A stretch of DNA of 64,000 bases from Riptortus pedestris (GCA_019009955.1 CM032228.1:133796001-133860000); one strand, 5' to 3'. Positions 36,197 to 51,100 are shown, counted from the stretch's first letter. Notes: generated from the letters alone by a model not told the origin. Made by a program: numbers and translations.

Positions 36197-39100
36197 TAAT
36201 CGTTAAGAAACTCGATATTTAGTCGTTTTATGTGAAAAGAAAGATCAAATTTGTTAACGGCTGAAATCGGACCAGGGGGAGGGGGAGAGATTTTCAAAAA
36301 TTTGAAATATCTCCGTTACTATACTTCGGATCGAAAAATTGTATAGAACCAATCTTATTGCACATTAAATTTACTATAAATATTGTTACGTACACGTATT
36401 CTCCATCTTGAATACTAACCGAGATATTTGCATTTTTATTAAGTGTTTGTACGGCTATTGTCGGAAGTTTCGGATTAGTTCGGCCGTTTCCGTAACTGTT
36501 CGCCTCTCGTGTAACCTAACCGTCCCTGTCTTCTAAACTTTTACTTTGTGAGATATATGCAAATATGTTTTGTTGATGCCCCCCCCCTTTTTTATTTCTT
36601 GGACTACTAAACTTTCAGTTATTAAAATATAAATTATTCTGATTCATTATAAATTGCAGTACTAAATATAGCAAATAGTTTGCAATAAAGTTAATGTGTT
36701 ATATTACGATGTATATCAGTAATTGTATTTCTTTCCGGTGAAGAATATGTCTATCTGTTCAGCTCTCAGTGGTTTGCAGACCTATGTGTTTACAATTCTG
36801 AAGCCGTTTCCGTTGGGAGCTTATTAAAATTATCTTGACGATGTCTCATTACCGTTTGTATTTACTCACTGTGGTGTTCCGTGTTGGCAGTATGCAGATT
36901 TCTCTATTGTTAAACTTCACGTGGGAAATCTGCTTACTTTACGCAGCCCCTGCGTGGCGGACTTTTTTATCTTACTCATAGTAACAAAGGTATTTTGAAT
37001 TTGTTGTTTTCCAACTCTAAACCACCTTCCCCTGTTCTGGTTTCAGTCATTAACGAACCAATCTTTAGTTTTACATAAATGGTTTAAATATCGAGTTTAA
37101 AACTCACACACAACACACACTCATATATATTTATAGCGTAAATCATTTGTCTTTTTTACCGCGTATCTCGTATTGTTTCCTAACGCATATTCTGTATTGT
37201 TTTCTATTCCATATCATGTGCTGCTTATGCGAAGATTGAGGGAAATTTCATGAATGGGATGTATAAGGGATTTATTTATAGATATTACTAATGTAGAGAA
37301 GTATTCTTATAACAGAAGGAAATATGAAATGTGACTGAGAAGGAGAGATAGTCGATGTAAGGGGAGGGGCTGTCGTTGTGATGTCGTGCCTGCCGCAAAT
37401 AAAGGTAAAGCCCCTCAGTCTTCCCGCAACACTCCTCCTGGATGCTTCAGCCTCCAACACTCCGTCCACGACAAACCTCGGAGAAGTCAACGCTTCTTAT
37501 TTTATACTATTCGGGAAACCTTAAGGATAAGCAGACGTTTTTGTTATTGCCAATAATAATAAATTCATTTTGGAACAGATTTGGAGCATGATTTAACCAT
37601 ATGCTTATGAATCATTTGTTAGTGTCTGTTTGCGATTCACATTGTTCCTTTTTTACTTGGATCGACCTTAAGATAATCAAGCGTGAACATGCCTTGCCGT
37701 TGGGAGGCTTCGGAGCGCCCTTTGTTTGTACGTACGGTGTGGATTCGTGGCATGCGGCACGCTCTCCTCACCCGAGAAGAACTGGCAAATGGTTGCAAGA
37801 TCAGAGCTTCATCCGCAAAAGCTGAGAGTAGCCAGAGGAATGCAGAGGAAGTAGCTGAACGCGTGTGTCGATGGCTGGCAGCGTCGCGTCCGTTGACGCC
37901 TTTTGGAGGCAGCCTCTGGGAGACACCGAGGAATCAGAACCTGGATGTGAAGAGCAGCAAAGCCCGACTCAGCCCTAAGACTCCAGGACCCGGTCTAATG
38001 TGTTCTCCTTTAGATGTGCCGCAAACTGCACCACCAGAAACCCCTGAGGTTCGTCCCGAAACTCCCATCGTTAGGACGTACGAAGTACCTCAGCAGAAGC
38101 ATACATCTCCGCCTAGATCCGTTGCTTTTCACCCTTCTACTAGACCCAAATTGCATATATTCATGCCAGATACAAGACCAACTCAAAATTTATCCCAAGA
38201 AGAAGCGGAAGAAATGCATGGTAACAACGCTTCATATTTACAGTTAAATGGTTTTTATTCTAAAGAAACATGTTATTAACCCTTTTCACTCCAAGGTTGT
38301 TTTTGTTTTTATTCCACCAGCTCCACGCTAAAATTACGTTTTTTTACTTTTAGTGTTTTCCCTAAATCCCTCCTGTTTTAAAATTTTCCGCAAAAAGAGG
38401 TATTACACCATGTCGAGTATCACTCGACAGTGGAGCTAGTGGAACAAAATCAGTGTCGAGTGACACTCGACATTGGAGTGGAAGGGGTTAACACAAGTAT
38501 TAAGCATGTAATTACTCACTTAATGACACCTCAGAAATATTATTTATAAGTTACTGCTACTAATAACTGTCTATTTTTTGTATTGAAATTTCGTCGTTAA
38601 ACCATGTTCTAATAGGTAATAGCTATAAATAAATGGTAATACCCGGCAATCGCTTTAACGACATAATCATTTTTTTCAGTAGAGTAAAAAGTAAATTTTG
38701 TTTTTCTATTTTTCATTTCTATTAATTTATGTGAACATTATTCAACATCATTTTGTATTGATTAACCATTTTTTAAAAAAAAAATTAAAAAATGACTTTG
38801 TTTAAAAGATTTCAATTTCTACAGTTACGGTATCACTGGGCCACTAACTACCCCTCCCTTCTCACACAGGGTTCTGAGGCAAAGCATAAACTTTCTCCTT
38901 GCTGATATACATAAATGAAAGCTCCGGTTGTTTGAAAGTAAATTTGGGTTTCTATGAAGTCTGTCAACTAATATCAACGATAACCATACATACATACACT
39001 CGCTCGCACAAACCACATGTATTGTATTCGTGCAATTTGTGTCCAACTTATGGTATTATTTCGTGATATTAAACTTTTATATTTTCAGAATATTTTTTTT

Positions 39101-42100
39101 TTTTTTTTTTTTTTTTTATATTAAACCTTTATAATGGCAAAAGTTTTAGCCATTCGAGATAATGCTTTTCAGACACGAGCCCGGAGTGTCCTTTAGTTTA
39201 ATCGACAAAAACGGGCGGAGATTTACACAAAACTTGGACAAACTTGATTATGAGTAAAGGACTATTCCGCCCACATACACCAATTAGCCTTGCAACTCTT
39301 GATATACGATAGATAATATTTTATTATTATTATTTATTAGCGTATATTTTTTGCTACAATGGCTAATTGGGACGGGTAATCACAGTCTAATTAGGAAGGT
39401 TAGTTCTGGGCTTTCTAGCCACGGTGGGACTAAGGATTTTATTTAATGAGTTCGTCACTAAATAAATTCCTATAGCCCAGACGGAAATCGAATTCGCCAC
39501 ACTAGATTTGCCGTGTGAGAATAGGCCAACGCTTTAACTCACACGACTAACCTGAGCCACCATAATATTTTAATATTCATTAATATTATTTATTAAAAAT
39601 AACATAAATGTCTCATGCTAGAAATATGAATGTGTAAAATTCACAATATCAGGTTGCATTCTTAATTCATCTGATTTATTTATCTTAAAATATTTAATAA
39701 TAATAATAGTTAGATATTTTATAACTCCTTCGCAGCAGACCTTCGTATTTCGTGACTTTTTTACCTCATTTATATATTTTAATACTTTACTATTTGGAAG
39801 GAAATTTGTGAATAGCAGTTATTTTTATGTCCACCTTAAATCCCAATTCCCGTTTACATTGGGTTCTCACTATGGGCGAAATGTTGAGATAAGTTCTCCA
39901 ACGTAATTCCAAAGCAAAATATATTATATTCAAATGAGTAAAATAAATTGAACTGATTAATTTACATGCATACAGCAATAGCGTAAAAGAAATTTGAAAC
40001 ATTTCTGTCCCACATTTAATAACAATATATTTTGTTCTTTCAAAACCTAGACAATAAAATGAAAATAGAATTGCGACCACCTAGGCACAAATAACTAAAC
40101 CCTAGACAGTCAAAGTAAACCAATACGCTTAATATTTTACCTGGTTCGGCCCTAATAATAAGCTAAAGTGTGGGGCATTTGCAGATTTTAGTTTCTGAAA
40201 AAAGTGTAAAAGATATTTCAGATCGTCATTTATAACTTCGGACCTGATAAGCTAAAGTGTGGGGCATTTGCAGATTTTAGTTTCTGAAATAAGTGTAAAA
40301 GATATTTCATATCGTCATTCATAACTAAGGACCTTATAATAAGCTAAAGTGTGGGGCATTTGCACATTTACGTTTATGAAATAAGCGTTAAGATATTTCA
40401 GATCGCCATTTATAACTTCGGACCTGATAAGCTAAAGTGTGGGGCATTTGCAGATTTTAGTTTCTGAAATAAGTGTAAAAGATATTTCATATCATCATTC
40501 ATAACTTAGGACCTGTTAAAAAGCTAAAGTTTGGGCATTTGTACATTTAAGGTTCTTAAATAAGTGTTTAGATATTTCAGATCGTCATTTATAACTTCGG
40601 ACCTGATAATAAGCTAAAGTGTGGGGCATTTGCACATTTAAGAGTCTGGCATAAGTGTTGGATATTTCAGATCGTCATTTATTACTTTATTAGACCTGAT
40701 AATAAGCTGAAGTGTGGAGCATTTGCCCATTTAAGGGACTGACATAAGTGTTAAGATATTTCAAGTCGTCATTTATAACACTAATTGGTTAGTACCTATT
40801 CATATATATAAATCATAGTTTTCTCTTCGAAGTACAGACTTGTTTCTATTCATTGTTTTTATTAGTTCATTTTATATTATTTTATTGTAGTTATCATATA
40901 TAGTATTAACCTATTCATATTTCAACAACAAAAATTTTATGATTTTATGATCTACATATATACTCCATAAATAATTGTTTTCCTAATTATGTCATCCTCA
41001 ATTTTACTCTTCTTAATATTTATTGTCATTAAAATAATCATTTATTGTGTAATATTTTTTTATGTGCCAAGAATGATTTTAGACCTTTTATAATTATTTA
41101 ATACCCTTGAAATAATGTGTTTGATGTATAAAAAAGAAGACATGATTGAAAACAAATACATTTATTTAATAAAAAAAAGTTCTTTTATTGTATTTTGACC
41201 TTTTATGTAATTCGAATTACTTGTTTGTTTATTGTAAAAAGTGTGGGGATTATATTACATCCTGATAAGTATAATATACTAATAGAATAGTGTGCGTTTG
41301 TGACAACTAACTACTCCTTTCATTAAAAGGATTTTGTATTATTTTCCTTTTATACCAAAAACGATTCTCGACATCTGGCCATTTCCAGTATTTATGGTGC
41401 TTTTATTATTGTTGTTACACACAAATCATTTGTCGGCGTAGATGTCAGCAACCATACCCCTATTTTTGCGGGAGAGTACTTCACCAAAACATAGTTTCTT
41501 ATTTGGTATTGGGATCATTCCCACCACTTACTGCTGTCATATTTAGATTATTTTACTAAGAATGCTTAAGTTATTCTATTTAATTAGTTCAGGTCCTGTG
41601 GATTACTGGGAGTCATCTGTTTTAGATGGGTCTCATTTTTGTTTGTATGTGAGTGTTTTTTATAATTAGTAGGGAAGGATTTGCACTCATACTACTATAC
41701 TATATAAGACTATGCACTTATACTAATAAAATGTAGATAATAGGCTCTAAGCTATCTTTATTTCCTCATAGTCTCATTTTCAGGCGGCTTCTTTGCTCTT
41801 TTAGCACATTGCCAATATATTTCTAACTGGAGTGTCACAGAGATATTGAGCTTTTCTCCAATTTCTTGTTTGGTTAGATTCCTTCCCTGGCTCTTCTTTC
41901 CATAATGAATCAGCGTCCTCAGGCGCTACAGGTTAGTTGGATGTTGGTGGAGGATCTTTAGCTGAATACTTCAAGTGAGCAGGTGGTAACATAAGGTTAA
42001 CTCTTCCTATGGGAGAGGTAGGCGATCAGTTACGGATGAAGATATGAATGAATTCTGAATCGTAAAATATTGTATGTCGGGTTAGTAGGGACATTTTCCA

Positions 42101-45100
42101 CACTAAATCCGGCAGTTGTTTTGGATGGAGCTATAGCAAACGGGAATGCAATGATGACTATTAAGGGAATATTATATATGGACATAGTCTGTCCTGGATT
42201 GTTGGTCATCCGAGTTAGTATATTTTCCGAATAGACCGAAGGCACCTTTTTAAATGCTACAGTTGGCACCATTATGTCAGCCAGACGGTGATCATTGGAC
42301 TAAGTAATCCTTTCACTTAATTCGTGTGAAAACAAAAAAAAAGGTACCGCAGCAACTCCTGCTGTAATGTATGCTGCAAGAGTCGCCAGGCATCCTCTTA
42401 TACCTAAGGTTACACGTAGTATTTACTTGAATTCTTTTCGCGCAATCGCTTTGGTTTTACACTGTTCTGATCTTATCTCATCCACATTGTAGTTATCTTG
42501 AGATTACTGGTAGGCAGATTTTCTCATCTCTTTCGATGACGGCCTAAAATATATATCTACAGTGGCTTTCAAGTATTCAGGCAACAGAAATTCTTGTTCA
42601 TGTATAAACATCTATGACAGCAAGTACTGGTATAGAAAAACATAATTCGACATTGAGATACAATATTATTATTTATTAACGTCCTCTTTTTGCAACTCAG
42701 GCTAATTGGGACGGGTTATCTACAGGTTACCACCCTTTTCTAGCCAGGCTGGGATTTTAGGATGTTATTTAATAAATTCCGTCACTAAATAATTTCCTTT
42801 GCCAGGTGAGAATAGAACTCGCCACTCTAGGTTTACCATGTGAGATAAAGATCGACGCTTTAACTCTCGTTGAGATATAATAGTATTGATTTGGAGTGAG
42901 AAAAATCCAACATATATGAATCAGATAACAAAAATAAAAATGTATATAGGTACCATCTTCAGAAGCTTGCATCTAAAAAGATGAACCTGGAGCCGAGCAG
43001 TTGCTGCAGCATTGTAAGTTTGATCCGCGTTACAATGCTTGTAGCATCACTTTCTCTATGTTTTGGCAACGTCTGGCCAAGCTGCTAAGGTAGATCCTAA
43101 ATTCGTTTGATACGACTGCTAAACTATTACCTTCAGTAATGTGACCTAGTACGGTCTTCGTTAATTTAGTAATTTGCCCGGTTGGACTTCCTTTAATAAG
43201 ATGTTACCATAGAGAACTTATTGATTATTACTAATTATTGATATATATCAAATACGGACAGTTTCTGTTTTTTCTCATAAAATTAAAGATATAGAAAATA
43301 ATAAACCACTGATAAGACTTAGAAGCGACTTTTTTCTTGCGTTCTTTGAAAGCTTGTGGTTACAAAAGAAATAGTTTGTTCGATACCATGGAGTATGTAT
43401 TGTGGGGTATAGGAGCTCGGCAACTAAGGTAATCTATCCCTAAAAAATATCAATTAAACCATAGGATTATTATTTAGGAAATAATTATAATGAAACACAA
43501 TGATTGAAATAGAAAGGACTGTAATAACAATTCAAGAGGTTGCCGCATGATTTATGGGGAAAAGTGTCGACATCTTATTCCTACCAAGACATATTCCTAT
43601 AAGCCTTTGTTGTAAGAAATTTAGAATTATTATAAAACTAATGATGTGTCGAACATGAATAACAAATGAATGAGACATTATCTCGATGATGCTCCCACCC
43701 GTAATTTTAAATGCACAAAAAAAGTAATCCTATGAATGTTCACAAAAATAAAAAAATAATTCCTTTCTTCTCCTGATAAGAAGTTTTGCTTTCAGTGGTT
43801 GATATCGGGAAAGGCATTGGGGTCTGTAAGGTGGTGGAGTGGGGTGGCACGCAATGGTTTTTATTATCTGTCATCTCGAGTGAAGTAGGACGCCACAGAA
43901 ACCAGCCCACATTCAATTCCTGGAGAAAAATATAAGCATACCCATATTAATAGGTTTTAGTCATGGCTCTTTACAATGCAGTGGTAATATTTAATATTTT
44001 ACTTAAAGTAGTGTGTGTAAGGGAAGTACACAATGCTTTACTTGTAATATATCCTTACCATCCTGAGACAAACTTCAAGATTACCTAAGCATACTCATAA
44101 ATAAGAGAAGAGTTACAAATAAAATTAGTAAAGAATCATGCAAAACCTACGTGGTATAGATTCAAAAGACTTATGTGGTAGATAAAAAAATGTTAATACT
44201 AGGTTTTATTTTTATTTTTTACTTTTATAGAAAGTGATTTTTGGATATAAGTTGACGCAGAACAGAATATCAATTAAATTAATAAAATTCTGTCAGGAAG
44301 TTCCAATCTAAAGATTTCCCTTGTACTGAAATGACATCATCTAGCACTCTATTTTATATTTCTCACATTGTAAGAATCTCTGTAAATAAGGTTTACATAA
44401 AACTCAAACAGGAAATTAAGTATTTAGAGATGTTTATTGAATCCTAAAATCGCTAAAATACAAACAAATTCGTTAGTATAAGAACAAAAAAGAATGTATA
44501 CAATAACATAAGAATTAAGATCATTACTTTACCAACCAGATTGTTTATATAGTTAACATTTTTCGTATGCTTAATGACAGGTTTATTTACATTTTGACTG
44601 ACGCACAACGCCACTCCCAGACCAATTCCAGCGGTCAACGAATTTGATTTCTGGTGTGATGTCGAATTTGGTTACGTTAAAGTTCGGACTCTAGGGCATT
44701 GTACAACTAGAATGTGTATTGGTGAAGAATACTATGTGATATGGATGTTTAGTGTTAACGTGTGAATTGTATTGAAGGTTTTTCTTAGGGCGAAAACTTA
44801 AAAAGTTGGAATAACCTGGATGGTTAAACTTGGTTGGATGAAGTTTATGTATGTTATATTCATTTTTTACCCAACATGATCCATTTTGGTTAAAACATAA
44901 TCCTTAATAATCATTATTTCCTTCTTTAGTAAATTATTTCGTTTAAGTTGTCGCTTTACCAAATGATTTGGAAATCAATTGTTGAAAAGTTCTCAGGATA
45001 CAGGCTCATATAAACCATAAGTTCATTAAAGATTAGCATAAGTTCAGGAAAAGTGGGAGTTGAGGGGGGAAGGAGTTGCCTAGTGTCTTAATTTTGAGCG

Positions 45101-48100
45101 AGAGGAATAATTTAAATTTCAGCATTATTTAATTTTCAAACTCAACTCTAATAACAGTTTTGTACAAATTTAATACCAATTCGGGGCTCAGGTTAGCCAC
45201 GTGAGTTAAAGTGTTGGCCTTAAACTCACATGGTAAACTTACATTGGTGAGTTCGATTCCGCCTGGGCAATAGGAACTTATTTAGTGAACTCATTAAATA
45301 AAATCTTTAGTACCACCCTGGTTAGAAAAGGGTGGAACCTGTAGATAACCGTTCCCAGTTAGCTATTATAGTAGCAAAAAGTGGACGTTAATAATTAATA
45401 CCACTTCTTCCGCCGATTAGCTCTTAGATTGTTTGGGAACGTCGCTTTTTTATTTACTTTGTTGTTGACAACTCCCTAAAAAAAACAATTTGGAAAGCCT
45501 CTTATAAGAAATTATGTGGAATTCTTATTTTGAAAACTGTGTTGAATGTTTGGTATTAGCACTGAATATCTTGGTGTTTCAACAGGCGACTTAATCTTTA
45601 ATCCGAACCATAATCTTTCCATCATATAATAGAAATGCAATAAGGTGGCTCTGTATGAACTAATCATTCTAATGTGTGATACATAACTGTTCGATCCTTT
45701 CATTACATATGATTACGGAAATTGGCCAGTTAATGTAATTACGATTATTGCCACGTCCTTCTCTTAATTTCCTATATTATCCTCCTAATATCCTCCTATC
45801 AGGTAATTCCATTATTATCCCGTTATCGGGGATGTTCGTTCAATTATTGGATAAGCAATGGAGGATGAAAATTCTATTATAATTGTACTAAAGCGAAAGT
45901 TACTATTCATTAGTTCTTTTTTAGTGTCAGTTATCTTTCAACCATTGGTGATTGCCCTTAGCACTTGCTTATCAAAGTTTTTGAACAATTTCACCGACTA
46001 AACTTTAGTAACACACACATAGAGATACAAACATTAAGGAAAGTACAGACATCGACAGATTAGCCGTGTACTGTAGACAAAACAAACATTGACTCTACAG
46101 ACCACCAAGTCGTATTAGCCAAATGCACTAAGGCACTACAACAGCAGTGGCAGCAATTTTGGGATAACACAAACGACCATAAACTAAGACAAATAAAATA
46201 AACAATTAAGGAATGGCCATCAAGCCACAGGAGCACACGAAGAGAAAAGTTGTGCTAATAATTTAATGTGCAATTAGTTTTTTTAATCAATCATAGCGGT
46301 TGTTGGTAATCTTCTTTGATTTATAGGGTAAACAAATCTCTTTGTAGGGAACTAAACAGAAATAAAGGCCCATATCTCTGCTAAGTTAAGGCCTATTTGC
46401 AATCTCATGATTGGCAATAAGATTTAAGAATATGAATTCACTGAAAATGCTTGGCGATTAAGCAGGGGATACCGACAAAACTTAAAGTAAACCATTATAC
46501 TAACTCTTCTTTCTTCACACAAGACGAACAACCACAGTGAGCTCAGTATTGCTTAATCCATCTACAGTGTGACCGATTTATTTATCGATGATAGCGTGCA
46601 CATAGAACGTACCGTACATACCTAAACTAACATCTTGTACTGAAGTTACTTGTAACACGGATAATCTATATGTATATAAAATTGTAACCTCTGTCTATAC
46701 ATAGCAGACGGGACTGTCTGGCAAACTATAGCGCGAGTCATTAATTTTATTAGTACGTATTCAAGTGTTTTTAATAAATACATATTATGACAAAAGACGT
46801 TATGTTTTATTCTTATATGATAGTTCTAAGGAAGATTCGGATTTATGATGTTATAAATTTCCGTAGCCCCTCCTCATTTATTTATTTTACATATAAAATA
46901 ACTTTGTTATTTATTTCCAATATATATGTAAACTATTAGAGCATTTCCATTATTTAACTTGTATAATGTATTATTTAAACAAAGTCATGCCGTATTTGCA
47001 CAAGGAGTGATAGCGGAAGTTGTAGGGAATCAAACTCTTTGGTTCTGGTAATATATTATCTTATTTCCGATATCTTGATGTTATTGAAACAAATATGTAC
47101 TATCATAACAATGAAACGTTAATGGTAAAGTCATTATACAAAAGACAATATGCGTTTATACTCGATATGAATGTTTAAAGTAGTACTTAGGTTGCTACGA
47201 TTTCTTCCCCTCACCTCACTTTTTGAATATAAATGAAATTAATTTTAGGGTACCATTATTATTTAATTCCATCAGGTAGATGAATTATTAAAATTAATAT
47301 TTTGAACCAATAATTTAAATAAAACAATGTTGATAACCCTCATGCGGGAGCGTAAGTTGACGGGAGGCTAAAACACTTAATTGAGTTTACTTATTTCCGG
47401 TGAAATACTGGCATTACTGGGAAAGATTTCCACTATTACGAATATAATCTTATCTACAAAACTATGTTTAAACTATATGTGGTCAGATTGGAATTGACAG
47501 GAAATATGTTCATTATAGTTGATATTTAATTGTAATAAATGCTATTCATTATTATGATTTGAATTATTCAAAAACGGTGAGTCAAAAAGTGGAGAGGGAT
47601 AGATTAGGAACACATTTTCATTTATTCTTCAAAACTAAAATTTCTATTCTATTAGTCCCCAAAAATTACCCTTTAGGATTGGCTATTTCGGAAAAACAAT
47701 AAGGCGTGGAGGGAAGTATAGTTGTACACATTGAAGTATTGCTATAAAAATATCATCATTAATCAGTCAACAATGATTCCCGGGCCACGTCGGATACCTT
47801 ACCCATTAGGTTTATAAACAGCATAAATGCAAGTCTCCGAATTGGTGCTGAACGAGAACCATGAAATAAATATAAACATAGCTTCGTTGTTCTTGTTGTT
47901 TTCGATAGTGGTGACGTTTTTAGTCGGAATGTCATCTCTCGATAGCGAGCTTTATAATTCGTTAGTCGGTTTAACGTAGTTAATTGTAATGCTTGTAGGT
48001 TTTTTAGCTTTTTCAGGGACGCTTCAATATTATCTATTTCTGTCATACCTCTCGGTGGAGACCGTCGTCATTGGCTGATGGTTGAGTACCGCTGGCAAGC

Positions 48101-51100
48101 GCTTTCGATGCGATGGCATCATCTTCAAGCCTGTTGATAGTGTACTGTATCAACGAGTACACTATCAACAGGCTTGAAGATGATGCCATCGCATCGAAAG
48201 CGCTTGCCAGCGGTACTCAACCATCAGCCAATGACGACGGTCTCCACCGAGAGGTATGACAATAATATCACTTATATTGGCGGTTCTAACCCTTTATTTG
48301 AATTACCATTATCTATTTCTATTTGGCAAAACTATGCTTCTCAAATCTAAACTTCCGTAGAGCAAATTTAGAGTAGCTCTGGTGCTGTCATGAGTACAAT
48401 AGCTCTGACTACGGAAGCAGGAGCAGTTGGAAGTGGTTAGCGCTAAAAAAATGTTGTGAAGGATAAAGGTTATTCCGTAATTAACTTTGTCTGAAGTTTC
48501 ATATTATATTTGTTCATTAGTTGGCGATTTTTAATACTTCTAGGAGTTGTTCCTGTATGTGCACCACGTATTTAGATGTTTCCTTTCAAAGTTACTCAGT
48601 CTTTACGGTTATTTAATGACAAGGTCTCTACACATATCTATGTCAGTATAATCCCCATTTTGTTTAAAATATTCTGACCATATTTATGGCAAATGGCCCG
48701 TTTTCACAATATATGGGGAAATAGAAAGTTCTTTTGCAATACCATTAAAATTAAGTGTAAAAGAGCTTATTTTCCCGGCTAGTAAATTGCCTTAAAAATA
48801 GAAGTGTACAACTGTTGGAGGGCTAGGACTCACAGTTGTTTGAAGTTTCAATTTGCGGGAATGATGGCGGGGTGGCGTTGGGAATGGTGTTAATGTGTAA
48901 TCGGTGGGTTTAACTGTTTCATCTCACGCTATATCTCGGCTGTTCTCGCCCTCAGTGTGGGCCTTACTTAATCAACTAGTCATTACTACTTCACACGGAA
49001 TGGGCTGTCGAATTGTTTTCCTCCGATAATAGTTTCTTTGTTTTAAATGAGAATGCTATGGGATCATTTCCAGTACAAATCGCCATGTCATTTAAGATTG
49101 TTTTTAGAAATGGCTGTTACCCCCTTTTACCTTCTATATACACTTACTGCCGGGCCCTTCAGTCCTTGTAGGACCTGGCCCACTTCCGCTGTCTTATACC
49201 ATTCTCTGAGGTAAGTAGCAGTTCCTCCCAGCTCTCTTGGCACCGTCGATTGCTCCCTGAACTCACCTAGTAATCTTTGTCAGGCCTTTCTATGAGCCTC
49301 GCCTTAGAATTTCTATTTGTGTTTACCGGTTATAGATTTTGTTCTCGCTTGTTGCCATTCTAATAAAAATGGCAATTGAATTTCATCTCTATCTTGCTGT
49401 CCGCCCGTGTGTTTCTTGGTCGTGTAAAACGGCGTCAGTCATATAGAAACAGTAAACCTGAAAAATACATACACTATCAAGAATACAAAACACACATAAA
49501 CAAATTGAAAGGAGTAAAAAATGCTGAGAGAATACGTTTATTCTCGTTTGCCATGAAGGGCTTCTATACCAGTGCTAAAAACAATAGAGATATTAAAAAA
49601 TGCCCGCAGGGGATGCGTAAACTAAGCAAATTTCCCGCGTGAAGTTTAACAAAAGATAAATCTACATACCGGTAACACAACACCGTCAAAATTAAGTGAA
49701 TAAATACAAACGATAATTAGAAACCTCCCGACGGAAAGCGTCTGAGATGTAAACAAACAGTACTGCCAACTTCTTGCCCCGAGAAAAACAATTACTGTTT
49801 TATATCTGAATATAACGTATTAATTTGATTGAAAACTATTTACTATATCTAGTACTGTAATTTATAATGAATCAGAATAATTTTTATCTCAATCAATCAA
49901 ATTTAAGTAGTCCAAAAACTCAAGAAGGGAGGGGGGGAGGTCACCAGAACATATTTCCATGTATCTCGTATAATAAATGCTTCTTGAAAAAAATATTTGG
50001 TAATTAGGGAATAAATGTATATAACAATATTTATAGTAAGCTTAATTTACTATAAGATTGCTTCTATACATTTTTTCGATCCGACGTATAGTAACGGAGA
50101 TATTTCGAATTTTCAAAATTCTCCCCCGTTAAACCCCCCCTCCTCGTCCGATTTTAGCCGTTAACGAACTTGATCTTTCTTTTTACATAAAACGACTAAA
50201 CGATTAAACAATAATTGCGACCGCTAGAGCGGTAACAGACGAATATATATATACAGTTTTGAACGGACCTCATTTTTGTCATCTCCTAGATAGGATCGCT
50301 GAGTATTTGAAGATAAACTTCGAAAATCGCGTCATGAGTACGACCTCAATAGCTGTTTTCCCTTAAGGGGAATCTGCTAAAAATGACCCAGCGACATGAC
50401 AACGAATACATCCCGTAAGTCACACATTTTGCAAAAACCGTTTGGACACATAATTTGTTCGTCTTCAATGCTAAAATATACAAATCTACTGATGGGCATG
50501 TAGTGGGATGCCAAACTTCGTCCACCCTAACAGAAATATTTTTACACCACGAAGACATGCACTTTTCAAACCTCATGAAGAAATTCAAAATAGTGCAGTA
50601 TTTTAGGTTCATAGATGACACATCATTTCTTTTTCATTATCTGCTGAAAACGTAGAAGACTTTCTAAAAGGCCTGAAGTGAATACACCCTAGCATGTCAT
50701 ACAGAATGGAAACAGAACAAGGCAGACTATTAATTTCGTAGATCATGGGTACCATGGTAACGATCAAACCAACCGCATAATAAAGGTCCCTTGAAAACAA
50801 TATTTGGTATTAAAACTTAGAATAAAGCAGTTCATGATATAATAGCATATTGCTATTCTGATATGAGTGGGAATTGGGGTTTACTGAAGGATGAAAACTA
50901 AAAAAGTCCGTCACGCAGGGGCTACGTTAACTAAGCAGATTTCCCATGTAGTTGCATTTATCTCAAAACGTAAAAGTTCAATGAGAACATTATTTGGTAT
51001 TTGGGCTTCAAATAAAGTGCTTCATAATTTAACAGCTTATTGTTAATATGAAAGGCGTAAGAGTGGGGGTTTACTCAAGGCCGAAAATTAAAAAATGTAA

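Noticed and set aside
40155..40790. The 90-bp array as a CRISPR array
   Set aside because: Units are contiguous without spacers, are much longer than CRISPR repeats, and lie in an animal intron.
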